NCBI RefSeq assembly: GCF_016086655.4
Contig: NC_052137.2
Span: 36,290,007 to 36,354,006, forward strand
Source of the DNA: Lepeophtheirus salmonis
Lineage: Eukaryota > Arthropoda > Copepoda > Siphonostomatoida > Caligidae
Length of the DNA stretch: 64,000 nucleotides
Reading direction: 5' to 3'
Shown here: positions 1 through 12,850 of the stretch, in pieces
How positions within the stretch are numbered: the stretch's first letter is position 1
How the letters are laid out: every line of letters begins with the position of its first letter
Program-made: the position numbers and the translations under genes
Notes under the pieces: generated by a model
What the model was told of the DNA's origin: nothing
The model's input: the letters and a program-made list of their open reading frames with translations, nothing else
The model's database searches: none

Positions 1-425
1 GGAGATCTTGTGTTGGTCCATCTTATTCAATGTACTGGTTCTGGTTTTACATTCCCTCAATGGACCAAAGAAGAAATTACACCTTCCAACTTGACAGTGC
101 ATCGTCCCAGAAGGCCAAAAAAATGCAGAATAACTTAGCCACAATTTTTATCTCTGAGTGAGTATCGAGCATGAAGCCTGTGCCAAGTACCACTCGGCTT
201 TGGAGACCCAGAAGAAGTATATTACCTGTACAATGGTAAGGCTGGATCTGCACGAGGTCGCCCTGGCCTGCCAAAGCTTCCAACGCCGAGGTTATCCAGA
301 AAGGTGGATTTCATTATAAATAATTAAATGTAGCTTTTAAAGAATAAAAAATGTATGGTTCCATCCCAATTAGTTCTTTCGTTATAAACCTTTAAAGATT
401 TCCCCAATTCATCTGGACCACCCTG
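1..425 (+). pseudogene. Tc1-like transposase 3' end and terminal inverted repeat
   Basis: Degenerate remnant of a Tc1/mariner DNA transposon. Plus-strand translation near 90-130 gives LDSASSQKAKKMQNNL, the usual second-catalytic-Asp block (family pattern QDGAPSHKAKKTQ). At 284-310 it gives EVIQKGGFHYK then a stop, matching the Tc1 C-terminus (xEAVIxxGGxxE). Frames are broken between these points. The terminal repeat ends at 425 and reads, from outside inward, CAGGGTGGTCCAGATGAA. The 5' part lies off the window edge. Family membership is fairly sure; subfamily is not. Confidence 0.7.
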
Positions 426-1089
426 TTTATTCATTATTTTCTCATTATAAATTATTTACTGAAAATTTGTTTTATGTATCACCTAGGTACGTGCATGCAT
501 TCAATGTATATTTAATTTTAAAAAGTAATAACTTTTTTTGACAATAATGAACTATTATATATTGCTAGATATATATTTTCATCAATATTCAAAAAAAAAA
601 ACAATGTTTAAATTAATTTTCATGATTGGATTTTTAAACCATGTTATTTTACTATGGAGAATAGATCGATTATATAAATATACATACCTTTATTCAATGT
701 TAAAAAAAATACTTTTGTAAAAACTAATGTGGCAATATTGTTTTTACATATCTGTACAATATTTTTGTTCTTATGTTTGTATAGATAAATATTGAGAAGA
801 TAAATGAAAGCATTCAAAAAATGCAAACTCAATTATTTTCCACACACAAAAACTCCTTACCAAATTTGATAAAAAAATCTGTGAACAAAAAGGTTTTTTT
901 CCTTTCATTTCATCCCTTAATCTCATAGTTTTAATCAAAACGATGATTCATTCTTTAGAACTGAAGTTTTATTTTTCAGCATTTTTTTAAAAGTTAAAAT
1001 TGGAGTAGTAAACTTCAAATTTCAAGAGAATACATATATTTCCTTAGCTTTATATTTTCCTATATGTATAATGCCATTGCTTCTCTCAA
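426..1089. other. AT-rich spacer, nothing recognised
   Basis: Low-complexity AT-rich sequence with A and T runs. Short open frames at 538-720 and 644-832 show no motif and look like chance. Confidence 0.6.
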
Positions 1090-1450
1090 GTTTTTCATCC
1101 TTGACCTTGCTTGACACGTGCTGTTGTCTCTTCAATTTGTAGGGATACATCCCAAGGTCATCTCAGATAAGGTCTTCCATTGTTGGTGCACCTATGTTGA
1201 AATTATTGGCCATCTTGGTGAGGTTCTTCCTGGGATTTCTTGCAATCCTTGCATTGACGACTCTGGGCCTCCTTTTTGAGCTTAGTCAGCCTGATTTGAG
1301 TCTCTCCGTGATAGGTTGACTCTCATCATAGCTCTCAATGTTTATCTTGATGAGCATGGGATGGACCTCTAGGTTCTTCAGGTTTTGCAACATGGCTGGT
1401 CGAGATTTGCTCTTCAGGTACCCATGATTATAACCTCTCTCTTGGCTTCC
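1090..1450 (-). pseudogene. Tc1-like transposase DNA-binding region, degenerate
   Basis: Minus-strand translation shows RRPRVVNARIARNPRKNLTK, then MANNFNIGAPTMEDLI, a stop, DDLGMYPYKLKRQQH and VSSKVKDEKLERS. This is the order of the second helix-turn-helix and linker of Tc1-family transposases (family pattern MAxxxNxSxxTVxxxIxxDLGxKxYK, then EKVKExRLERS). At least one stop and frame changes make it a pseudogene. No catalytic domain is adjacent, so it is a fragment and not part of the plus-strand remnant at 1-425. Confidence 0.6.
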
Positions 1451-2414
1451 ATTGTGGCTAACAAAACTGTTATTTTATTCAAAACTGTTTGTTTTGGTCT
1501 AGTTTCGACCCAATTAGAGTTTAAACATAATATATCGCAACCTTATATAAATGAATAAAAAGTCTATAATTTATGAAAATATGTTTATTAAATATGATGA
1601 CAAAAATCAAGAAAATGAAAAATACCCATTTTTTTAATAGACTGTTCTTGTATTAGCACACCAATCTGTACAATTGTATAATTTTTGGAATGTAGAAAAA
1701 TGTTCATTTTTTCTCATTAGAATGTACTTTTAAGTAAAAAAATTCATGTCATGACTCCATGATTATTTGTTCCTTGACTTTGATTTCAATCCTCTAATAA
1801 AAATTATATTTTTTACACTCTTAAATACACGGATATGTACCCTTCGTATTTTGTGTACGTGCTGCGTATACAAATTTAAATCAAATTTAATATTCACTAA
1901 GTATTAAAAGAAGTTACTTAGTATCAATGAGAAGTAAAGAAATTGATCCGTTTAAACGTGATTTATATTGGTTTGCAAAATATTGACAAAAAACTGTTTT
2001 TTAGTTAACCAATGATTAAAATACAAGGTTCTATTTATAGATCCCAAGGAAAGAAAATAAAGATGGATTTAATGAAACACATGCCTTGGTATTAGGTGAT
2101 CATAAAGAATAGATTATTATCAAATATAAAATATTAAAGGTAGTCTTACATCTTGTAAATCTATTTATCTTGATATAAGACCACAAAAGGGGTTGAATAA
2201 AGAAATTTTCTTTACCTTAAAGCAACCCAATATATTATGTACTTAAAGCTCTCTAGAAGTTTTGTTGTTGGTTAATGAAATGTTTTTATTGTATTTTATA
2301 TTAATTCATTTGAGCAAAATACATTTTCAAATATCTAGTTGAGCTATCAGCTCATAATTTAACATTTACTCACAATTATTATAATAATTAATTTTTGATC
2401 CATAGTTCGTCCAG
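1451..2414. other. AT-rich spacer, nothing recognised
   Basis: No coding exon, RNA gene or terminal repeat found. Confidence 0.5.
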
Positions 2415-2862
2415 TTTTTTTTTTTTTTTTTTTGTTTTTTTATCAGAAGAATGAATTTTATTTTCCTCACCTGTTATCGTTATTATTTAAATCTTAACTA
2501 ATGAACTTATTTTCCTACTACATTCAGTTATAATCCCAACTTTGTTGAACATTCGTGTTTGCTCATAAAAGACAGATAGTTCCCTGGATTATTTGTTGCA
2601 ATGCTATGATTGCAAGCCTTTGATGGACTCGGAGTACAATTGAGGATCGACATCAGAGTAATTATTGCCCGTATCTTGTTTATTTCCTTCTCCCCCCCCC
2701 CGTCCCTTGTCACAGGTAATTGTAGCTAATGTAATGAAATGTCATGAGAGCTAAACTCTTTACCTCTAAAACATTCTTCAAATTGTCCCTGTTACCATGT
2801 TAATTTTGGGTTTCCTCTTTAACATGCCCAAAATACACACGGCTTCCATCTCTAATTATTTT
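2415..2862. repeat. Dispersed repeat family B, copy 1 (~430 bp)
   Basis: Starts with a T-run at about 2416 and matches 24155-24585 along its length. Shared blocks in the same order include GAACATTCGTGT, CTCATAAAAGACAGAT, GAGGATCGACATCAG, ACATTCTTCAAATTGTC and AACATGCCCAAAAT. Shorter copies are at 20965-21080 and 27105-27250. No coding capacity and no clear terminal repeats. A non-autonomous element or SINE-like repeat is the likeliest class. Confidence 0.7.
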
Positions 2863-4010
2863 TGTCCCAGTACGTTTTTAGAAATATCTTATAATCTATC
2901 CTATTTCACCAGTTCAATAAGGATTAAATATATTGACTTATTTTTATAAATTAGATACAAATCTTATAATATTTTTAAAGAGCATTGTAAACCTCAAAAT
3001 ATGGATGTCAGGAATAATTGTTTCAGTAGCTAATTAAATACAAATTTAATTACATTCAATTAATATAAGGATTTTAAATGACGTTTAGCTTTGATTTTCT
3101 TGCATATATTTGAACATTATTCTATCCTTACATTTGTGCTCTGTCGACTTGAGTCGATTCAACTGCTTAAGGATCTACCTGATAATAAGTTAATTTATTA
3201 TTTCAGCAATTTTTTTTCTTCCTTAACAGTAATAAGCTAATATTGTTCACTAAATGTGAGCTTCTTCAATTAGATGAAAAACTGTGATGTTATATATATA
3301 TTTGATTTGTCTTCTTAGAGGTTAGAAGAATCACATTAGAAGTTGTGATTTATTAGAGAGTCCCTTAGCAAAAACGCCATGAAACTTAAGAGATTTGATG
3401 AGATTTAGCAAGAAAAATCAACCTGATTTTATAAAAATAAGACAAGGTTTGTTCGGAATTGAAAATAAGCTGATTCGAAACAAAAAATCATTGACTCAAG
3501 TCGAGGCTAACGGATTCGATAGTTGCTCGAATCAACACAACATTTATATTTTTACATATGATTTCAAATGGAAATCTATATAACTTTACTTTTTGTGTGT
3601 GTGTGGCTTACAACTGTTTTTCACTTTCTTTCTAAACTCTTAAAAATGTATAGTATTTAAAGAGAAAGTGTTCTTTCCTTAATAAGTAGGTTTATGTATA
3701 CTAAATGAAAAAATTTAAATAAATACGTCAAGAATGGGATTATATTTCTTTAAATTAAAAGATTTCCTTATTAACAAAAAACATTAAATAATTAATTTTA
3801 TTCATAAAAAAGCAACTTTTTTCATCAAGAATACACATTCATACAAAACAGCAAGCAGCAAAGATATTGAGACAAGTTATGTTCTAAGAAACACGCAGTA
3901 TACTGCATTGAATAATTAGGATAAATATTTTGATAGAAAGTTGTTTCATCATTTGAATTTATTTCATCATTTTTTGGATAGTTAATACATTTAAAAATAG
4001 GTTTTAAAGA
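2863..4010. other. AT-rich spacer, nothing recognised
   Basis: Only short unremarkable open frames; a short AT tract at about 3292-3302. Confidence 0.5.
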
Positions 4011-4105
4011 AAAACGTGCGAGGACACTTTGCCGAACGGACATTTTGCGCAATGACCACTTTACAAAATGGACACATTTACGAATTATCACTTTGCCGGA
4101 AATAT
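4011..4105. repeat. Degenerate tandem of ~19-bp 'ggacactttgccg' units
   Basis: About five imperfect units of the type cgGACAcTTTGCCgaa repeat head to tail (GGACACTTTGCCG, GGACATTTTGCGC, TGACCACTTTACA, GGACACATTTACG, TTATCACTTTGCC). Similar units occur at 47711-47800. The array is probably the inner or terminal part of a dispersed element. Confidence 0.45.
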
Positions 4106-5165
4106 GTTTGATGATGATTCATGGAGCAATACCTCTCTTTATGTTACTCCTATTTTAAAGTGTATAATGTTTAACTATTTGCCACGAATTGCAATGAGTA
4201 AGTGTTGATTAGTTGATAATTGAATTACTCCATTATGGGGATGCTTAAATAATGTTTTTGGCAAAGTTTCTTTCAACAAATCAAGAGCAGTTAATTCTTA
4301 ACCCATCTCAACTTTAAACTAATTCATTCCCTCCCTGAAAGGGATTCCCAAAAGAGTAAGGACAAATAAAAATGTATAGCTTCAATATTTGTTTCTTTTA
4401 TGTGGTTTAGGGCAATAAAATATAAACCTCAGGCTCAAATTGACACCAAGTCTTTGTGTGGACATAGTATCAGACTTTTAGAAACATATAAAGCATACTG
4501 ATAGATTTTAAATCAGTTAAAGAGTAATAGTTCTCTAACTAAACACTTTAGGGGATTTAAAACAGGTCAAATCACTCGTCTCAATAAGTGTTTTAATTTT
4601 TAATATTTTTATATTTCCTCATGAAAAAGTTGGGAATTAAATCAATTTTTAAAAATATTCAACTTTACATTTATCCAAAGTTAAATGACGTCTTCATTAC
4701 AAAATGATTAATTCGAACTGACAGAATATCTTACATGTTCAATAAATGAAAATGATCAATAATTCATATGACGATACATAGTATGCTCTTCAATGCTTAT
4801 ACAATAAAAATGGGACTGAACTACACATATATTACTTCAAATTGGATAAAAAAAAGTGTCATCAACTCAGCTAATCAATAGATATGAACCCAATTTGAAA
4901 ATCGTTGGAGCATATTAGATAGATATATTCTTTAAAAAGAAGAATAAAAAAAAAAATCAACAGAGCTAATCATAATGTATTTCGATTTCGTTGTAACAAG
5001 TGAGCGGGAAATTACATTCTATATCGTAGAAGTAATCATTAAATCCAATAATATACATACATTCGGGGTTGATCTTATCTAGTGCTACACATTTTATTTT
5101 TTTCAAATTTTCAAAAGTAAAATTTAAACAAGGACATTTATTTGACAAAATCATCTGAAAATAGT
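4106..5165. other. AT-rich spacer, nothing recognised
   Basis: No coding-like exon or element ends recognised. Confidence 0.45.
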
Positions 5166-5640
5166 ACTCAGCACAACTTTTATTCAATATGTGAGGCCTC
5201 AGCTTTAATAATTGTCTCAAATCGAGGCCTAAATCCCTTGCAGACCTTGACTATTTAGTCAGACTCGAGCTTGGTCCACTCCTTCTTGATGGAAGCCTCT
5301 AGAGACTAGACACTCCAGTAAGAAGTAGCGTACACCCTCTTCTCCAGACACAGCTAGATAGAGTGGTCCAATGGGTTTGCGTCTGGAGCCGAGAGTGGGT
5401 ACATGTTGAGGTCCGGAAAGTTGTCTCTTGGGAATGGCTGTGGCTTAGAGTTGAAATTATACATATCCCGTCTTGAATGAAAACAAAGTTCTCCCCGAAC
5501 TATTCTTTGGCTCAAGGTAGTACTTTCATATCCAGAAGTTCGATGTAAGTATTTACATTGAACAGCTCTTTCCTCTACACAAAAATTGGAGGGCAGACTT
5601 CGCCTGTGCTGGCCACTTGATTTTTGTTCTGCGGACATGT
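5166..5640 (-). pseudogene. Tc1-like transposase C-terminal half, degenerate
   Basis: On the minus strand 5354-5430 translates to FPDLNMYPLSAPDANPLDHS, close to the family block around the third catalytic acid (SPDLNPLDYSIW). It continues as IWLCLEKRVYATS. After frame changes, LEASIKKEWTKLESD and VKVCKGFRPRFETIIKAEAS follow, ending at a stop near 5170; these match the C-terminal helices of Tc1 transposases. The first and second catalytic blocks are not recognisable upstream. Confidence 0.6.
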
Positions 5641-7160
5641 CTCACTGAAGCTGAGACATGTTTGGGTGCTGGTTTTGATGTAGCGGATGTTCTGCTTATT
5701 CAAAATTTTAAAAAAATCATCAGAAAAGAACAAAACTTTGGTCGAATTTTTGTGGTCCTTAAGAAAATTAAAAAACTTATCTGCTCTTCCCAAATCGTCT
5801 CAACTAGCTCAGTTCAGAGACCAAGTGTCTTGTTTTCCTCTTCCGTGATTTTGCAGTAATGTCATTAGGGATTGAAAATAATAAAAGATCAACCCTGTAT
5901 ATTAGAGCTTTTGCACGTGATATCAACTGAAAGCTATAACCAACCAATTTTTCAAGGAATAAAAACCCTTGCTCCCTTCTTCACGACAGTTAAGAGGTTG
6001 TTGTTTATCATTTTTAAATGAATTAAATGTAGTTTGTTTGCTACATTTCGAATTGTTCAATTGTGTTTTAAAAGATATATTTATAATTATGGTCCAAAAT
6101 GGTTTATCATAAAATTTCTGACATCAGTAAAAATGCTATATATAGGGGTTTTCACTTAAAACGACAATTGAAATGTCAAATGATTACTAAATTACTAATT
6201 GGTCAAATGGAAATACTTACAACATTATAATTGTCAGTCCAACTACTTTTTTTTTTTTTTTTTTTTTTTTGAAGATTACGAATGTTTGACTTACTTGAAG
6301 CTAAAAAATCGTATAGTTTTAACAAAAATTGAAATGAAGGTTCTAGTTCTACATTCAATCAGACTTTTGTATGCCGTTTCATCAAAAAAAAATCAATGGG
6401 GAATGAGTTTTGAATGGTTTTGATTCCAATATTAAATTCAAGACCAGTGGATATTTTATTCTTCCTCACATAAGACTCTTCCTTAAAAATGGCATTTTTA
6501 AGCTAAACTTTCCTTTTCTTAAAATCGTATAATTGAAACACAAATTTGAAAATATAATTAAAAATTTTGCTCAAAATAAGCATAATTTGTTATCTTCTTT
6601 CATTGGAAAAAATAAAATAAAACTTTTTTTTCTCAAATTTAGCATTGCTGTGTTGAAGAAGAATTATGAAGGGTTAAAACTTAACTTTATTGCTTTATTT
6701 CACGTCTATATACGTAGTTCTTAGGAATTTTATGAGGAATTCACATTTAAGTTAAATAATGAAAAATTAAATTGTCAAACAGGCGATTCATTAATTCAGA
6801 CAATCTAGAATTTACACACACATTGATTCTCAATGTTTAATTCCATATTTGATGTTAATCTTACTAACTAACATTTTATTTTTAAATGTTTGCAATGCAC
6901 AAACATTTGCATTTATTTTCTTATTTTTTGAAGTTAAGAAACAGCCAAACATGATTTTCCTTTTATGAACGTAATTTAAAGCACGAAAAAAAACAAAAAT
7001 AGTTCAAAACCTCTGTTTTGACTTTTTGCTAGCAATATAAAACTCTTAATGATATGATTTATAAATAATTAAAAATTTCAATCTAAAAATAAATCATTGT
7101 AAAAAATATACATATTTAAACTCTGTCGAAAGATGGTTTAGCTATATGGTTTCTGGCACG
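5641..7160. other. AT-rich spacer with a 24-T run
   Basis: Contains a homopolymer T run at 6247-6270. Nothing else is supported. Confidence 0.45.
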
Positions 7161-7425
7161 TTAGAAGTGTCCAATGTGCAGTTTTTAAAGTTTCTCCTGC
7201 GAGAGTAGTCCATCTTTTGTATGAATGTCCGAAAATACAAAAAACTATTGAGTCTACTGTTACTAGCCGTAAGACACTTAATTATGAAGGTGGAAAAGAA
7301 GATCTTTTGGCATATTTTCTGGAGGGATATGGGATGAAAGATGACGCTATAATTACGAAGATTAAGCAAATAATTTATGCGAACAGATGTAATAAAGACA
7401 ACAAATTGATTTTTTTTTTTTACTT
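7160..7425 (+). pseudogene. Non-LTR retrotransposon (LINE) C-terminal fragment
   Basis: One plus-strand frame reads RVVHLLYECPKIQKTIEST and later LLAYFLEGYGMKDDAI and KIKQIIYANRCNKDN, followed by a T-rich tail. The ExLLYECPxIQ block and the closing IKxxIYxxRC block are typical of the extreme C-terminus of L1/Tx1-type LINE ORF2 proteins (family knowledge). The rest of ORF2 is absent, as expected for an internally lost or truncated insertion. Confidence 0.5.
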
Positions 7426-8400
7426 TTTGTTTTTGTTTACGATATCATTGTTGTGAATAATAAGGATAAAATATATGAGCTAGTGTCATTATAATAAAAA
7501 AATATAAACAATTAAACATTTCTTAATATTAATATAAAATTGTTTTATAGTAGAATAGAAAAGTATATAATGTTTGAGTAAAAGAATTTTGTAGCATGTA
7601 TTAGAAGTTTGATTACGATAATGGAAAATATTCAAGAATATGAAATATAGGTAATACACTTTTCACTTTCCGCCATTTCATTATTTAAACAGAAAAAATG
7701 ACAAATATTTTAGAAATTTTAATTATAAATAAAAATATTTGAAAATTTATAACCTTTTCCCCTCAGAAAAAGACACAACATACTCTAAATTAGTGATAAT
7801 TTCCTCACGATATTTGAGATCTGAATTATTATATATGCTGCTGTTATGGGAAAAATTTGACATTTTGATTCTTGAATTTATCATTGAGTTTTTTTTTTAA
7901 CTAATTTTAAAATCGGATCCAGGTTTTAATACTCGAATCTAAAGTTGTTTGTGTCAGTCCATATTTATTCGTTGAGTGACGTGTTTTTACGAAAAACAAA
8001 ATTCCATTTCTGTAGCAATCTTTTACATAAGCAATTTCAACCATTTTTATCTAGAAAAACTTCCTATTTTCGAAAGGAAGGATTTTGTACATTTGATCAA
8101 AGTATGTGTAACTATAAGAAAAACGAGAACACAATGTTGAAATAGGTAATTAGGAATTTGAAAGCCCGGATTTTTCTATTTTTTTTTAAAACAGCTATTC
8201 CTTTAAAAAAAAAATCAATTAGAGAGCATAAAATCCAGATATTAAAGAGTTTAAAGTCAATAGGTAGATAAACTTTAAAAATCCCTTATTCTACGTGTTG
8301 GCCGTGAAGTCAAACATTCCAAACAGTATCATATTACACTAAAGAGTTTTCCTTCAAATGTAATAATACACACCCAGTTTAAACTGGATAATAATACTAA
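7426..8400. other. AT-rich spacer, nothing recognised
   Basis: No supported feature. Confidence 0.45.
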
Positions 8401-8419
8401 TGTGTAACTATATAAAGAA

Positions 8420-8860
8420 CTTTTGTGTCCAAATATTGTGTATTAAATAAAGTATCATCCTCTTAATAACTGCCATACCCGTATCCAACATCTAATGGGA
8501 GCGGAGTGAACCTAAAATAGCCTCTGAAGACTACAGGAGAAACTTCAAAATCTCCTATAATGTAACTTCAGCTATAAAAACAGAAGATATTCTGTTAGTG
8601 AAAAATTATTTGAACAGATACGGCAGTCTAAGATGGTATTAATTAGTATTTAACGCCCTTATACATTGATACATGGAAGAGAGGATAATACAGGGACGAA
8701 AACTACAGTTGGTGGATCAATGGAATAAACAGCTACTGGATTTTGAAAAACGAATAAGTAGAAGACTCCCTTTGAAGCTCCAATTCTCATAATTATGAAG
8801 TAATAAATAAACGACCCTCCCCTTCACAACTGATGTATCCGTATCCAACAATGGGAGAGT
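8420..8860. repeat. Duplicated ~60-bp block, two copies 355 bp apart
   Basis: The block at about 8440-8502 (contains CCCGTATCCAACATCTAATGGGA) is repeated at about 8798-8853 (ATCCGTATCCAACAATGGGA) with the same preceding ATTAAATAAA-like stretch. Possibly the two ends of a direct-repeat-flanked element; the intervening sequence is not recognised. Confidence 0.35.
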
Positions 8861-9694
8861 ATTAAATCAACAAATACTTTACTAAATACTAAAAAACCTT
8901 GAAATCCAAGTGCTCCAATATAAGAAGTTTATTTTTAGATACGAACTGGATTCTGTATTGTCATACGAGCTGGTAAAAAAGTGCCAACGGAACGCAAAAG
9001 CCACTTCAAGTTACGTTTCTGTCTTTTTTTAATAATGTCTTCGTAGATAAATTGCTTTCACTTACGAGTTCCTCGTAAGCTCAGAAACGAATACAACTCG
9101 CATGTTAAGGATGTCCTGTATTTTGATCATTACGAGTGTTGTCTGAATATATGTAGACAAACATTTGTAGATACTTATATATATATATTAATGATGATAT
9201 TTCTAATAATCATCATTTGTAAGCTCCGTTCACAACATGTATACATATATAACCTTATTATGAGAGAGAAAGAGAAAGCCCAGGGAAAAATACACAACAA
9301 CATACTGAAGATGAAAGAAAAAAATGAAGAATAACCTTTTATTTCTTCATGATTATCATTACAACTATTGATGTGAAGAATGAAGAAAAAAAACCGAGGA
9401 GTCGATAGCATTACTATTCCATCTATGTACGATATACATACAACCATTCAGAATGGAAGGAAAGCCACCATTAAATGATGCAGTTTATTCATCAGAGAAA
9501 AACAATTTGACAAAAAAAAGAATATATATTTTAATATTATGTACATAATAACAACACGTTATTCCTATAGGAATCATAAAATTATTAACAAATTATTTTT
9601 CAAATATATTCATGATGGATTTCGAATCCAATTTGTTCATCAGGGACGTCAACAAGATTATTAAATATACATATATGTATATTTATGTTTTTGA
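8861..9694. other. AT-rich spacer, nothing recognised
   Basis: A few purine-rich and TA-rich tracts; no coding evidence. Confidence 0.4.
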
Positions 9695-10087
9695 AGGAGG
9701 GGTGGGGGAGGGCTTGATTTTTGGAATTTCATTGAAAAAAAATCCAAATTTTTTTTTTTTGGAAAAAAATTCCAAATATTAAATTTTTCGAAAACAAATT
9801 CAAAATTCCACAGCAACTCACAATATATTCAATTTTTTCTAAATTTTTTTCAAAAATCCATAGTTATACAAAATAAGTGAATTTTTTTGGAAAAAATTTC
9901 AAAAATTAAATTATAAACATTAAATTTGTAGGGAAAAAAAAGTTCAATAATCCATAGCCATTCACAGAAAATTCAATTTCTTAGAAAAAAAATTGTAAAA
10001 TTAAATTTTTGGAAATAAAATTTAAAGAACAATAAATTTTTTGGGGAAATTGGATATCCCCTCGAGCCAACCCCTGCGGACGCCCTG
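9695..10087. mobile_element. T/A-run-rich hAT-like MITE, family T copy 1
   Basis: Begins with a G-rich stretch (GGAGGGGTGGGGGAGGG), has an interior of alternating T-runs and A-runs around TTGGAATTT-like words, and ends at 10087 with GCGGACGCCCTG. Read inward from that end it is CAGGGCGTCCGCAGGGG, the same terminal word as the copy ending at 14946. No ORF. Relatives are at 14392-14946 and 60541-61431. Confidence 0.5.
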
Positions 10088-12261
10088 TTTTATATACCAA
10101 TATTTGTACCAAAAACGATGTGTCTCAAAATTGAGTTTGAATTACATTTCTATTCTATCAACGTTTCTGCTTCTTTGCCCCTAATCTGTGTTTTAATGTT
10201 GCATTGATTGTATGAACTAAAATTAGTTCCAGGTAGCTATATTATAATAATTCCATAATTGGAATGAATTGGCCAACTACCAACTGATTTTGTGCTATTT
10301 TTTCTGTTTCTTTTCGTATGAAAGTTTGAGTGGTACAATATTGTTAGCGACGTGGGTTTTGAATCAAATTTTAGGATATTCGATTTAAATATGTGGCCCC
10401 TCTACACAAAAACAGGCTAGAATTATGTGTCTCAAAATGGAGTCTGAATTATATTTGGATTTTCTGACGAATTATCTTCAAATAAACCTGATTAACCCGT
10501 TATTAGCCTCGCAAATTGCACTTTAAATAGCAAAAAATAATTCTCACAGTGAAATAATTATGAGGGGATGGATTTTCTTTTATAAGCCTATTAAATATCA
10601 TCTAGCAAATGAAGGCATTCAACTTAATTTATTCTAATAATTTAAGTTAATATTCTCGGGTATCAAAAAATATAAAGAGGTATATGCAATAATGGACTAG
10701 TATGATGTAAAAAAAATCAATGATCTATATTTCCCATTTACTTGATTTTTGTTCAAGAATGTTTTTATGCAAACTCAGCATATGTAGACATACTAAAATA
10801 TATTTAATATATTTACAATATGTCATATATTTATTAATGGATAGATGGAAGGATATATGTTCGTTTTGATTACTAGTTAGTATTAAGCTAGCTATTGATT
10901 ACTATTTATTATTAGCAAAACTCATAACAAACATTTTCTATCCATAATGTATTTTTATGTAAGTTTTAACGATTTATTATTATTTAAATATACAATGTTC
11001 ATAGGTTATTCAGTAATAGAACTACTTTTACATATTTATATTGAAAGGAGCCTTTAATTTAAAAAATAATAAAAACTTCATGATATAAAACTTTGGAATT
11101 CCAAAAGTATTTTAATGGTGTGTTCGCTGTTGTTGCTTTCGTTATTCTTTTTATTATTTTTCCTCATCTCTCAAAGAGCAATTAAGTTTTTTTCCTACGT
11201 TTAACAAGTGAGAATTATTTCTTATACATAATAGTGTTGCTTCTTTCAGTACAAGTAGAGCAAGGCACTATGAATATAAAGGTCATTATTGGAGGTATGT
11301 AATAATGTCATTAAGTGTTAATTGCTAATATTTTAGAGAGCAATATAATATGTAGATGACGTTTTCAATATGGTTAACAGTATAGAAATGAAATCATTCT
11401 GGCTTTGGAATAATATTGTACTATGTATTGTTCTGGAAAAGGGGTAATTTTAAAATGTATGTGTTTTGTCGTACATAAAGTATAATTACATTGATTAAAG
11501 CCTCCATACTAAGTAGTGGAAAAAATATTTTCTAAATATTGTTGAGATACGCAGATAACTTTTTTTTTTTTTAATTTGTCCAGATGGGACATTTGTATAT
11601 TTCAACATTTTACGAATATTTAATTAAACAACTTCGTACAGGTCATCATCACATTTTGTTTTTAGATGGAAATGTAAGTTAACAATGGGTATGACGTGTA
11701 GGAGTACCTATAAAGCTAAAGCAGACACTGAACAAGAGATTCACTAAAAAAAAATACATTATAAACATATGTATGAAATATAATTGCTTTTGATGGATAA
11801 AGAACTATATTATATTATATTATGAAATCTTTCTTAATCCCTCTGTTCCTATATCATAATTATTAAATCCTATGTAACCCTTCACAAACATACAAAAAAA
11901 AAGGATCTATTTTTTGATAGTCCAACTCTTTCTCACTATATCTTGAAATAAACCAGTATATACTTAAATTATTTTTATGAGCCGTATATAAACACGTTTC
12001 CCAACTATTCAACATTAAATTTGGAGGTAGCATGCCTAAAAAAGTGCCGCGCCTTGGAAATAAGATTCGAACACGTATTTTTTTCCGGGGAAATTAATAG
12101 GACAAGAGAAGAAGAAAAGAGAAAAATTACAAGCTTACCAAATGTCTAACGAAGTAATTTTTCCTTCTTTTATAACAATAATAAAAATTATTATTATTAT
12201 TGTTTTTGTTACTGAGGAATAATAATTTCCCTCTTTGAAAGGAAAAAGATGAAATTAAAAT
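10088..12261. other. AT-rich spacer, nothing recognised
   Basis: No coding exon or RNA gene seen. Confidence 0.45.
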
Positions 12262-12499
12262 ATGGTGTCAATGATTTTTTTTTTTTTTTCCTTTTTGAGG
12301 GAAGGCAAACAAAAAAAAATTAGGATGTTTTTCACTATTCCCAGGATTTCATTTTTATTTATTTTGTCGCATAACTCTCTTTCAAAAAAGTTCTTAAGGG
12401 ATCACTTTCTCCTATTTCACATCATGCTTAAACTGATACTGGTGTTCATTGGTTTCTTTTTTAAATGTATACACGCATACACAATGGAGATATGTATTA

Positions 12500-12850
12500 G
12501 AGCCCTTTCTATAGCCCAGCGCTTCAGACGATCGATTTTTCCTCTTCTTTTTTTATATACAAAAAAGGGGGGAAAAGGAAAAAGAGTGTCTGCTATTAGG
12601 GCTTTCTTTTTCTTCCCTTCTTACATGCAACAACACCAACAGAGGGGGGAGAGGGGATTACTGAGCGCGCTCACGACCTTCGAAAAAAGGGAGACTATTT
12701 TCTGGGACCGTTTTCCCTTCTTTTTACTACTTCATACGATTTGCACTCCTAGAGAGCGTCGTCGTTGTTGTTGTTGTTGTGGCTTGAGTGGTTGTTGTAT
12801 TTCAATCGTCATCCTTCATTTTTACGTCAGAAGTAAACAACATGGTAAAG
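12500..12850. promoter_or_regulatory. GC-richer island with GTT/CAA repeats, possible promoter or 5' UTR
   Basis: Locally richer in G+C than the surroundings, with a (GTT)n tract at 12764-12780, CGCGC at about 12665, TGACGT-like (cAMP-response-element-like) word TTTACGTCAG at about 12822 and dense pyrimidine and purine tracts. A 234-codon open frame crosses it on the plus strand but is low-complexity (Phe, Lys, Arg, Cys runs). Composition fits an arthropod promoter or 5' UTR, probably minus-strand given the CAA-rich reading, but no attached coding exon was found. Confidence 0.25.

Noticed and set aside
4966..5220. 84-codon minus-strand frame downstream of the Tc1 relic
   Set aside because: Begins within the transposase C-terminus in another frame; no family pattern.
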